From Watersipora subatra (Eukaryota; Bryozoa; Gymnolaemata; Cheilostomatida; Watersiporidae): DNA of 64,000 nucleotides. Under the pieces are notes generated by a model. That model did no database searches, was not told where the DNA came from, and saw only the letters and a program-made list of their open reading frames with translations. Positions 23,466 to 36,100 of this stretch are shown one piece after another (the stretch's first letter is position 1; every line of letters begins with the position of its first letter). The position numbers and the translations under genes are program-made. The stretch covers positions 2,976,001 through 3,040,000 of the forward strand of contig NC_088708.1 of the NCBI RefSeq assembly GCF_963576615.1, in the 5' to 3' direction.

Positions 23466-24618
23466 TATATATGTACAGAATATTCTACAATGTCAAAGAA
23501 GAAGCTTAAGACGGCTCAACTGATCTGCCAGACATTTCTTGGCCGCAAATGAATTGCATGAAGAAATGCACTGTGTTCGTACAAACCAATGTTATAATAT
23601 GATGTAAATAATAGTAATATAATATAAAGGCTGTAATATATCCATATAATAGTTACTTCATGAAATGAGATGTTATAACGGATGAAAGTGTTTCTATAGC
23701 CAAGAGTATGTATCTCAGCTCTGGTGTGACTGTAGGCTACAACAAAAAAACGTGCTCAATGCTTATGGTTATTAAAAGTAGCGACTTGGTTTTCATAGAA
23801 TCACATGTAATTTCCTGTCTGCATTTGAAACCTCATCCTCAAAGCAGCAACAGTTATTATGGTACAAAGTGTTTGAAAGTAACTAGGAGCTCGGTCAGAA
23901 TGAGAGCAGAACAAGCAAAAAGTGTTGAAGATGTCGTCAGCTGGACACACTTGTTATATCACACCAAGTTTGTTGAACTTGAACAGTTGTACGGCAGGGA
24001 AGTCCTTCTGTTGACTCGCACAACTGACTAAACAATAAGGGCTGACAGTCAAGATAGAGCCTGACTAACATAACTGAGACAATCTGATCACATCTTGAAA
24101 AGATTGTTGCTGATAATCTATTCTGCTGGTGAATGTAAGTGTTTGTTGAGCAAACAAAAAGTATTTCCAGAAATGGACCACATTAAAAAGATCTTCGCTA
24201 TCTACTAACCGATTTACAGCGATATTGAACAACAAACCAAAAAAGAAGCAGTCAGTTGTTCACTTGATTTATACTCGGAGTAAAGGTTGGAAGACAAAGA
24301 GGAAAGGGACTGTTAGACACTGGTAGATTGTACTCAACTACACAATAACATCCTTGTTCACTCATAGTGTATCTGGAGGCATGCATCAGGTGCGGACAGA
24401 GTATTACAAACCATGATAAAAGCTCCCATGGGGGCTGTTTTACTTTACAATACATTGCACCTGAACTGATTCTAGTAACATAGCTAATCACAGTTAAAAC
24501 CCATCTATATCTTACCCACAGGGACACAAATCCAATGGCATGTACCAAAGCCAAGGAATAATCTAATATTTGAATGTTTAAATATTAATACTTTAGAAGA
24601 AGCAAAACAAGAGGAGTG

Positions 24619-26808
24619 ATGCAGTTGAACGTTCAATCCACGCGTGATGACATGACCTCAGCGGCAGCGGAAGTCAACATCTGTATCGGGTGCAACCAGG
24701 TATAAAGTTCTTTCCTTTTAGACTAGCTAAATAAATACACAAGCTTACACCTTACAGTGCATACAATGAAAGCAGACATGAGCCATGTATTGCTCTTCCT
24801 TACTTTTGCAGTATATTTGCTGACTAAAGACTTGCCTTCAGTATTTTCTTCTAATTAACTATCACACTATGAGGTGAGAGATTTCCACCTGAAATATATT
24901 TATGAGCAATCAACTTAGATGCAGAAACATTTTCTAGCACTCGTACCTTCTACCAAACATCTCGGTTTTCTAAACGCTAAAGTTTCTAAGAAGCGTATCA
25001 AACCTTCTCTATAACCATACATGTGTGTTATGCTCAATCACACAAGCATGCAGTCCAATTGAAAAGTTTCTTGCTGCGAAAGAAAGGTTTATAAAACATT
25101 AGTGAAGCTGTAAGTACATGTAATTTCTGTCCTATAACTTGCTTTGCCCACTTGTTCACAGGCTATAAAAGACAAGTACCTACTAAAGGCCATCGAGCAA
25201 GTCTGGCATGAAGATTGTTTGAAATGCTCATGCTGTGGGTGCAGATTGGGTGAAGTCGGATCTTCTCTGTTTGTAAAAGCCAATTTGCTGTTATGCAAAC
25301 GAGACTATTTCAGGTAAGAAATCAAATTCTATTTCACTGGCTTTTACTAAACAGTCTAAGATCGGCAATACATCAGCACAGAAATGGTTTGCAGAAGTTC
25401 AAACAGGTTTTTACTTAGAACTATGTAGGAAGAGCTGATTGCGTAACTGCAGCGGAGAACTAATCAAATCCATACACTGTTGATTAATAAATATTTAATT
25501 ATTCTTTCATTTTATCTTGATGATTAATACAGGAAGGTAGGCAACTAATGTATGCGTGGCAGAAAACAATGCGGGCTTTGTATGATCTGACACGAGAGTA
25601 ATTACATAGATGTGTCACAAGCAAAGCAACGTGCCGCATCAGCAATAATTGCAATTGGAAATGGCAAGCAATCAAGACATGAGGCAACTTCACAGCATGC
25701 TCTAATCAAAAACTCTAGGAGCGCATATGCTGCTTTATTCTATAAATATTGATACGCTTGCAATCTAATCAACACAGCTATAGCTCAGACTTGTTGGGCA
25801 TCTCAACATTGGATGTTTTCAGAGATGTTGCCTTTCTGATCGCCTTATCCAATTCATTTGCAGATTGTTTGGCATGCCAGGTCATTGTTCAGCTTGTCTG
25901 CTGCCAATACCATCTTTTGAAATGGTGATGAGAGCAAAAGAACATGTTTACCACATAGAATGCTTTGCGTGCTATAAATGCAGGCTAAGGTAATAATCGT
26001 ATCCAAAATATACAATCAAAAATAATTTTTAGTGGTGATAGTCAAGGTAGTACCATATCAGTATTATAGACTACATTAACAACACGTTTGTATGTTGTGA
26101 CTACATTAACAACACGTTTGTATGTTATGACTACATTAACAGCACGTTTGTATGTTATGGTTACATTAACAACACGTTGGTATGTTATGACAACATTAAC
26201 AACACGTTTGTATGTTATGACTACATTAACAACACGTTTGTATGTTATGACAACATTAACAACACGTTTGTATGTTATGACTACATTAACAACACGTTTG
26301 TATGTTATGACTACGTTAACAACACGTTTGTATGTTATGACTACATTAACAACACATTTGTTTGTTATGACTACATTAACAACATGTTTGTATGATATGA
26401 CTATATTAACAACATGTTTGTATGTTATGGTCAGATGCTATGGTAAGCTCGCTGTGGTGCAATTTAAGTTAATGCTAAGGGAATTCACAAAATCTGTCTA
26501 GAAATATGAACGCCTGGCTTGTTGCAGCAACAAAGTTGTTTTTCAGGTTCTGCGTAGGAGACAAATTTTATTTATTTGGAAGCAAGATAGTTTGTGAAGA
26601 TCACTACGAAGTTGTGGAAGGAAAAGACAACCTTGAAGAGTCTTTACAACTCCATGACAAAACAGTTCGTAGTCATGCACAATTGGAACAGCTGCAGATA
26701 TGCAAAAACTCTGACAGAACTGCTGCCGAAGAGCAGTGCAGTGAACAGCGGAGGGTAGAGGAAATGGTAGACACGGTGAACACCAGAACATCATCATTTT
26801 CATCTTAA
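24619..26808 (+). CDS. LMO1/LMO3-like: LIM-only transcriptional cofactor, LMO1/LMO3 type (rhombotin)
   Basis: Nuclear adaptor made of two LIM zinc-binding domains that bridge bHLH, GATA and LDB-type partners. Exons are 24619-24699, 25162-25313, 25864-25989 and 26547-26808 (TAA): 621 nt, 206 residues, all phases closing. LIM1 starts [16 protein letters not shown] and contains [20 protein letters not shown] and [14 protein letters not shown]2 has [27 protein letters not shown] and a final CEDHY. These match vertebrate LMO1/LMO3 more closely than LMO4. The start is the first ATG in frame of exon 1 ([14 protein letters not shown]); a second ATG is nine codons further on. After LIM2 there is a tail of roughly 60 residues rich in E, Q and S that vertebrate LMO1 (about 156 residues) lacks. 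It is convergent with CCDC112, stop codons 358 bp apart. Confidence 0.93.
26066..26430. repeat. 30-bp minisatellite, about twelve copies, in LMO intron 3
   Basis: The unit contains ACATTAACAACACGTTTGTA. Because the period is a multiple of three, it stays open in two frames; it lies wholly within the intron 25990-26546. Confidence 0.93.
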
Positions 26809-27166
26809 CCATTTGATTAATGTTTGGTAATACATCTTAGATTCACTATTTTTATAAGCTAGAGTACAGAACAGATGAGTTTTGACATAGCTGTCATATC
26901 TTTTTGCCTCCATCTATCTGTGATAGCAACAAATGCATTTACCTTCTGGCATGTGAGCACAACTTCCATTTTGCGGTAGCTAGCACTAAAATTGTTGTAT
27001 GTACATTGTATGTTGATTACAGACATTGCAGTAATGGACAACTTTCAATTTGTCACAAGTAGAATCATTTAACATAATATATATGTATGCATATATTTAA
27101 TTAAATATAAAATTCATGAAGTCGGAGGTGATAAAAACACTGATGGAAGTATGAAGAGCAGGTGCG

Positions 27167-30100
27167 TCAAAGACCTCGTCTCCAAGACGGAACACCCCTG
27201 CAATAGACACACACTAGATGAACTGAAATGCAGAAGTAGTCAAAGGGAAGCTACCTACATGTGCTACTACGGAATACCGTATGACATCACACAATATTAT
27301 TTACCCTAGGACACTTATGTATTCGCGGCATCTAACTTTCGCGTTTTCGCGGTGTCATCCTCTCGCGAAAGTTTCGTGTGCGAAACTAAACTATCATAAC
27401 AAACGAGCGAAAAAGCGAAACTAAATAGCTTTGTTCATTGATACTGCATAATTGAATTTTATAACGACATTTATTTCAACGATTTTAACGACCACTATAG
27501 CATCGTTAAAATATAAACCGACAAAATAATTTGACTGTCAAAATTTATTATGTTATTATTTTGCAATTATTTAGGATTATTTTCCCATTAGGAATGATAT
27601 ATAATGATAGGAATTTGATGTCAATGCACATGCATTAGTTAGCGTTATCGTTTGCTGGGGACATCAATCAATGCAGTGAGCACCGTGTGTTGAAAGAAAA
27701 TAAGACACATGCACTGACACTCGCAGTACTACACAAGCAGCATGGCTCTGGAAAGGTTTGGATTCACCACTGACACCTCTTCAATAACTTGTAATTTTTT
27801 TAGATTTGTTTTGTTTTAAGTGATGTGACTGACGAGACGTTTTTAAATTAAAATAGGCATAACATGACCGCAGTTAATACGCTCAGAAAAAAAACATCTT
27901 TTCCTTTTGAGCGTTTTAACAAAGATCAATTTTGCGGATTTTATTTTAAGTTCATTCGGAGGCTTTTACGCTTTCGATGGGACACGGCCAAGCGGGTGAT
28001 TGATAAAACTGAATCTTTTGCAAACCTTTATAAAAGTCGTTAACAAAAATATTTTGCCTCTGATGACGATAATAATGATGCCTAAGAACTACTAGAAGTT
28101 GATGTTTGTCTCTATGGCTTGGAATGAAGTGACATTCTACAGCGATAAAAACCGCGTCCATGGCCGTTGGGCAAGTAACTTTTCGAATAAAGTATGTTGA
28201 GGTCGAGTTATCTGAAGGAATTTATCATTGCGTTGGAACTGACCAAACAAATCCGTTTGAGTTGACCTTGTGTTTGAGATGAAATGTTACATTTTATCTG
28301 AGGGTGAGTTTTTTGAGTTGGACTGTACTTACCGTAAAAAATTCCCAAAAAGTTGGGGCGGCTCAGCCGGCCAGCTGCCCCAGTGAAAACTGGCCTGTTG
28401 ATAGTCCAAGAAACAAATGGCAGCAAGCGATCAAATTGCATTATCGACCTTACCCACACCATTCTACCTGCGGTTCACAATTACAAACTAGTCGCAAATT
28501 GAATTTTTTTTATCGGTGAACCGAACCTGAGGAATATAATTATGTTTGTTCCACTGCATTTATTTTCACATCACTATATTTTCGCACTCATCAGAGCTGC
28601 GAAATTAAGTTGCTTCGAAATTTTACTCTGTGAGCTACTCACGAAACTAAATACTAACGAAATATAAGTGTCCTAGGGTACAAGCATGTGCCTCTGTATA
28701 CTTCAGCATGCTAAAACACACAGGAAGAGAAAATAGTCATGACACCACATTAAATTATTTATTTGTAAAATACATATATCTTGTGTTCAGACCAATTCAT
28801 AGTACTGTTCTTTGAAACAAATATCAAAGGATTATTTATAGCCCATATGTTAACTGTTAACAGTAGGACCATATGTTAACAGTAGGACTATATGTAAACA
28901 GTATGTTAACTGTTAATAGTAGGAATATATGTTAACAGTATGTTAACTGTTAACAGTAGGACTATATGTTAAAAGTATGTTAATTGTTAACAGTAGGACT
29001 ATATGTTGACAGTATGTTAATTGTGGGACTATATGTTAACAGTATGTTAACTGTAGGACTATATGTTAACAGTATGTTAACTGTAGGACTATATGTTAAC
29101 AGTATGTTAACTGTAGGACTATATGTTAACAGTATGTTAATTGTAAACAGTAGGACTATATATTAACAGTATTTTAACTGTGGGATTATATGTTAACATT
29201 ATCTTAACTGTTAACATTATTACTATATGTTAACAGTATGTTAACAGTAAAACAATATGTTAACAGTATGTTAACAGTAGGACAATAGGTTAACAGTGCG
29301 TTAACTGTTAACAATAGGACTATAATTATGTTAACATTATGTTAACCGTTAACAGTAGGACTGTGTTAACAGTATGGTAACTGTTAACAGTAGGAGTATA
29401 TGTTAATAGTATGTTAACTGCTAACAGTAGAACTATATGTTAACAGTACGCTAACTGTTAACAGTAGGATTATGTTAACAGTATGTTAACTGTAGGAATG
29501 GATAAAGCAAGATGTATTAAATATTGAAGTGACACGCAGATAGACAACAAATTCTGCAATGCTCTAAGTGAGTATTTGGAGACACCAAGGAATCGACCTA
29601 AACAACAATATTTACGTATTCAATTAGATGAAAATTTTTCCATTTTTCCACAAGTCAGCCATAATTCATTGTCAGTCTGAGGCAGTATGGCCAAGCTGTA
29701 GAAACATTCTTCCTCATTTACTGCATTATGATATACCTATACTTCGCATAGTTCAACACTGCCGAGGAAGTACACGATGGTTGAAACAGAAGTCATTCTA
29801 ACATAGGCGTAATGAGACAACTCTAACTGTATGGTCCTTTGCATACAAATAGTGACCTAACTAATACCCAATACACTAGCCAAGGCAACATGTTTTCTAA
29901 TGATACAAAGACTCTTCTATTATTGGTTGAGTTCATGCAATATTATCTCGTCTTGAAACATCCGAGTCGGTACACTTGATGACTTGTAACCTATTTGCTT
30001 TGATAAGCTACATTCACTCTGTAAAATCTTGCCTGCCTAAAAATATGCCTAATAATGTAACATGAGTCATCTGCTCAGCACGGAGTTGAGAAAAATAATG

Positions 30101-33100
30101 AAGCGTTTGTTCACTAAATTAGCTAGCAACTTCAACATGGAAAGATGCTGTTTGGTCGGGCTGAAAGAGTAGAGCAAGTACTCACTACAACTGACCTTGA
30201 CACCAATATTAACTTATTTTTATTAATAACTATGATCCACCCACTAAAAAGCATTGTTACCCCCTGCCTCATTTCCTCAGCTTTACAAGTAGTCATAATC
30301 ATTTGCTACTAGCTAAATACTCTACCCAACTTAGCTTGTTAAATACAGCCTTTTACTTACAATCCCTATAACCTTTCACCTACAATGCCTGCTGCCTTTT
30401 ACCCATAAAGTCCACAACCTTTCGGCTACAACACCCATTACCTTTCACCTACAATACCGGCAGCTTTTCACCTACAAAGTCTAAACTCTTTCACTCCAAC
30501 GCCTGTGGCCTTTCATCTACAAAGTGCACACTATTTTCCCAACAATGACAGTTTGAACGTACACGCATTGTCCAAGATAACTGAAGATCAAGGTAAACAT
30601 AGAAATATAGATCATACCTGTGAGCCATGGTGTAGATTCTACCAGACTCCGCGCTAGCACCCACTTGCTTGGTACGTGACTTCCAACCCTCCGTTGGCCT
30701 TAATAACCGACTTGGATCTCTGACCACATTCACTTCATACTATGTGAAAATATCAAACAGGAACAGACTACCATAAGGTGTCTAGTGAGATGGAAAATCA
30801 TTAACCTCAACGAATTAAAACAAGCAAATGTATACAGTTGCAGAATAACTACTGGCAGCATCTGCAATTCACTAAAGCAACTCAAACCTGTGACTTGAGC
30901 CTTTGTTCCTTCTTAAGACTCTCTTCCTTCTTCTTCTCTCCATCCCTCATGTGTCTCATCTTCTGCTCAAAAGCAAATTGGTTCCTCAACTCCACTCTGC
31001 TTTTGTCTAACTGTCGTCTTTCTCTATCTTTCTCTAGTTCTTGCAGTTCCTGCGCCTCAGCTTCAAGCCTTAGAAATTCCTCTGTCTCGAGCTTTGTGCG
31101 CTTGTACTCCGCAACCTGCAAGCGGGGCAGAGTCTAAGGGCCTAAGAGCCGATACACATAGTAGAATCATGGTTATATACAACTGCAACTAATATTACGA
31201 TCAGCACTGAATGCAGTTTGTAATCTACAATCTACGCCTGTACAACGCGCTCAAATAACTAGCCATGTTGTGCTCTTGAATGTTAAAAAATAAATTCAGG
31301 TGTGTTTTACCTCACTATGTTGCCCTTCTCACTCGCTACCTTAAATTTGAATAGATTCCTGACCTTCTCACGTAGTTCCTGCTGCCGTAATCTCTCTACT
31401 CTTTCCTTTTCAGCTTTTGCACTTTCTTCTCTCAGTTGTCTTTCCTCAGCTTCAGCCCGTTCCAGTTCTTTTTCAAGCTTCAATGAATAACATGTCTTGG
31501 TTTCCTAGCCTATACACTGCTACGATCGATGGCCTCATTAGAAGCTGCTGAGCCCCGTGTCACACATGCTTTTTAGACAAGAAACAAAACATTAAAATAC
31601 AAACTTTCCATGAGCTGAGTTTGTTCTGTCTATCAAGCCTCTCCCTTTCCATAATTCGCTCTTTCTCCAGGCGTTTCTCTTCCTCCTCATCAGAAGCCTC
31701 AGATGACTGCTCCTGCTTCTCATTCTTTTCTTCCTGCAGATGAAAAGGCATAGTGGCCACCCATATAGAGACATAGTGGCCACGCATAAAGAAATAGTGG
31801 CCACCCATATAAAGACATAGTGGCCACCCATATAGAGACATAGTAGCCGCCCATATAGAAACATAGTGGCCACTCATATTATAGAGACATAGTGGCCACT
31901 CATATAGAGACATAGTAACCACCCATTTAGAGAGATAGTGGCCACCCATATAGAGACATAGTGGACACCCATATAGAGACATAGTGGCCATCCATATAGA
32001 GTCATAGTAGCCACCCATATGGAGACATAGTAGCCACCCATATAGAGACAGTGGACACCTATATAATTGGTCACCCATATAGATTAACAAATATGTGATG
32101 ACACACAGAGAGCTACTAACATATGGTAACATACACATATACTGCCACATACATCTCAGTGAAGACAGCGTTTGTCGTATAGAGGACAACACACAATCAT
32201 CCTATCATATGCATGATAACGCATATACATGTACGCATTAACACCGCATACAACGCGTATGCATACAACGCATTAACCATATACATGATAGCCCACAGAC
32301 CATGTAATACACATGATAGCTCACAGACTATGTAATACGCTTGGAGGGACAGAGACCTACCACATGCATATTAACTCAAAAAAACCATGTCAAATATAAA
32401 AGATAGAGGGCTGCAAGGTTCCTCCAAGAGATCCTGAAACATTGAGCATCCATACGCATATATACAGACATATGGACATACAGATATATCATGACAGTAC
32501 TTGTGAATTAAGAGATTAGGAAAGAACATGAATAAGATAGTTATATATGAACATGTGAACACAAGAGGTTGGGAAAGATCGTGAATAAGATAGTTATATA
32601 TGAACATGTGAACACAAACAGACACGGAATATATTAAAATTTAAGCATACATTTTTCTTACGCTTCCAATCGCTGATGGCGAGTCGCTTCTGTTCTTGAT
32701 GACTCAAGAATTCTTTGTACCACTTCTCATGCTCCCTCACCTCTTCTTCGGTTTTGCTGGGCAAATGAGATATTGCCTCAGCCACAAACTGTCCCCGGCC
32801 CTACAGAATGGGTGAGCAATGCTAATAATCTATTTTAGCGCGTGATAGCGATGAGACTAATGTCAACTAGTAGCAAAAACTTACATGGTATCTCACTCTC
32901 CACTTGAGAAATGTATTGTGGTCATACTCATCCCAGCCTCCTCTTGGCCCTCCAGTTTCTTCTAAAAACTTCTACAAATAACGCAGACATTAAATTGATG
33001 AATACTGAAATAGGCACGCCAGGTACATTCGGAGAAGGTCCTATAAGGACTCACTTTCAGCGATTGCTGATGAAATCAATTATAATTGATCAGTGTTGAC

Positions 33101-36100
33101 ATATAAATATAAACCGGTAGTCCAAGTCTACCTGCCAGTTTTTGTCAGCAAAGTAGCTAAAACAAAATGAATTGTAGTCTCAAGACTAACGTGACTAATA
33201 TATCAGACATTGTTGGAAGTGAAGACACCCACCCCAGTGAAGACATCTACCCTAAAGTGAGAGCTAAATAGTAACCTAGTTAGAAACTTTGAATGTAATA
33301 TGTAAGTATGTATGTAATATGAATGTAAGTAAACAAAGTGATAATATTGAATTACTATTTTATGATATTAGTTGAAGCCCCATAACCATAGCTAGTAAAG
33401 AATAAATTGATATACACATGTATAATGATATCTTTACACGTGAGTATGATCGGTAAGTTGGATGATGGAATGGAGTTGAGTTGTTGGCTGACCATGACAA
33501 CAATAACGCTGACAAAAATGGCGTCATAGTTACTTACAACTTGTGCAGACATGATAAGCATGACAATAACATCAGTAGCTGAGTATACTAAAGAGGAAAC
33601 TTATTTTTTAAATCACTAGATTACAAATTTTATTTATTCATTTTGTGGCTCCATTAACTCGCTTGACTTTTTTAAGATGACCTCTACACACTTGCATCTA
33701 TACTAAAATCTTTTACAAGAATAAACAGATATTGGTACTTGGTATAAACTATGGTAACTAGGCAAGGGCTGAATGTAAATGTTTTTTTAGCACTTTTTTG
33801 ACCATCTCAAGTGACCATAGCTACGTTCTCGTAATTTTCATGCTTCATATGAAATGTTTACTTAATCTTTGATAAGCAAGGCCTACAACTTTAATGTATA
33901 CGGACAAAAATTATTGGTGAGATGAGCTTCAGGCAACTACCACAATGCATCCAGACGTTCAAACAGGCTTCACAAAAAGTGAACATTTAGATAACTTTCC
34001 CTTGTTAGCGAGCAGTGGACTACACATAAACTGCCCTGTGTCGTACTAGATGTATCCTGGTCTATCTAAAAAGACTGACAACTTCAAATACAGCTATGTA
34101 CTAAATTTACTATCCTCATGCACTGTTATTCACAACTGTCTGATGTATGACTGCAGTTGTCTGACCTTTCCATCAGCAGATAAATCCTACTTTGAGCTGC
34201 GATGACCAATCTCTTTGCACTCAAGACAACCATGACCATGTACAAGCGTGGTTCATAATAGCAGTAATGTAAAACAGCAGAGACGGTGGATGGATAAATC
34301 CCACAGCATGTTCTACATGCACAACCTAATCACATGCTATCTACTAGTCAGATTTTGCATCCTCAATAAAGTATACACTGCAGACCTCATGGCAACAAAC
34401 AGTAGAATGGCTAGTCATGCAATGCTTGCTCGATATTTGAGAGCAGACGAGGTGAAACTTGTTGCCGTATCTTGCCTACCAAAAGCCATGCTTTATCAAA
34501 TTGCATATGAATAGAGACTCCGATAACGGAAAGTATTGTGACATGTACTTCACTGCCTAATAAAATAATATTTTACCAAAACTGATGTCAGGCATTACAT
34601 AAAAACCAGATCTGAAATGGAGAAGATAATATGTTGTTCTCCAGGTCGAAATTCAGAGTTTTGCACCAATACTCATCCGATCAAAAGACACAAATGCGCT
34701 CACCTGAAAGAGATGGTCAATTTCACAGCTACGAACCCAGTCACTAACAAGGACTATCATGAAGGAAACATATCCAAACAGTATTCGCTGTAGAGAGGCT
34801 GAGTGTAGTTTGTTTACATAGAGTTGCTAGTAAATTGTAGCCATGCCAACATTTATAAGAATTATAAGTTATGAATCGCAAGTGTTCATTCGCAGTCAAG
34901 CAATATGAAGACAGCTGAGACACAAGTTCATAGCGGAGTTGATAAAAGAAGCAAATGTTATATTGACTGGAGCAACTGTAGATGTATCAAAGTACAATGC
35001 CAACACAAAGGTGACTGTCATAGCTTCTCTGCTATACCCGTGAATGTAGTGCAAACTACAAATGAAGAGAACATGGGAAGCGAATAGCTGTCTGCCAATT
35101 CTCACCAAAAGCTACAACCGGAGTGAGAGTACACTGTCTCATGGACTTATGCCTAAGAAAAATACCTACTGAGAACTGCGCTACTTCGACAGGTAAATTC
35201 TTCCCAACATCTTTGGCACTGGGTAGTTTGGTGAGTGGAGCGGCGGTGACACGTTGAGTACTGTCACTGTCAGTCCAAGAGTCAAACCGCTTCTCCAATG
35301 CATTGATTTCATGAGAGTATTGTAACTCATTCATCATCAGTTGGTCATATCTAAAGGCAGCGTAATTCTTTCACATTCAGCTGGTCAGGTCTGACAGCGG
35401 TGTAACTCAGCTGACCAACAAAAGCAATCGAATGTACTATGGAAGGATACTTACTTTTCTCTTTGGGACTGCTTGAACAGACTGATGCCATTCTCTATGT
35501 CTTCCATGATAACTTTTAGCTTCTCTAAAACTAGTATTTGAATGAATATTATAGTAGACACTAATGTTATACATAAGAGAATACAGAGATATAAGGAATA
35601 TGAGTATTATAGTAGACACTAATATTATACATAAGAGAATACAGAGATATAAGGAATATGAGTATTATAGTAGACACTAATATTATACATAAGAGAATAC
35701 AGAGATATAAGGAATATGAATATTATAGTAGACACTAATGTTATACATAAGAGGATACAGAGATATAAGGAATATGAGTATTATAGTAGACACTAATGTT
35801 ATACACAAAAGAATATAAGTGTGTATGTAGGACAGCATGTATAAGGCATGACAGATATAAATGTGACAGAAATAAACACGCTCAAATGGATTTTATCAAG
35901 ATAAATGTCTCACAAGGGTAACTCACACTCCGGTGTAGGTAAAACATTTCTTATTTCTTCATGAAATTGATGGACCATTCCTCGGAGCTGGTAGATTTCT
36001 TTCTTTGTTTTTAATCCTAGAATCATATTAAAACATTGAGATAGGTTTCTAGATGCTCAGTTGAGAGTTTAAACACCGATAGAAAACTACTAGATGTAAA

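Larger units (their letters stand above)
20596..24618. other. Intergenic region between dynein and LMO, 4 kb
   Basis: Holds the dynein 3' flank, two minisatellites (21290-21605 and 22915-23465) and otherwise AT-rich sequence. A 107-codon open frame at 23708-24031 has no recognisable domain and no splice context, so I do not call it a gene. LMO 5' untranslated exons and promoter must lie here or be absent; I could not place them. Confidence 0.7.

Noticed and set aside
23708-24031. 107-codon + frame upstream of LMO
   Set aside because: No domain, no splice signals and ordinary composition; chance is sufficient.
26088-26501. 137-codon + frame with repeated threonine/valine/methionine peptide
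   Set aside because: It is the 30-bp intronic array of LMO; the spliced LMO frame skips it.
31560-32192. 210-codon reverse frame
   Set aside because: Most of it is the 24-bp array; only its last part (31733-31605) is a real CCDC112 exon.
33132-33156. 25-nt microexon candidate (YFADKNWQ) in CCDC112
   Set aside because: It breaks the frame; the exon ending at 35170 joins 32971 directly with no gap against the family.
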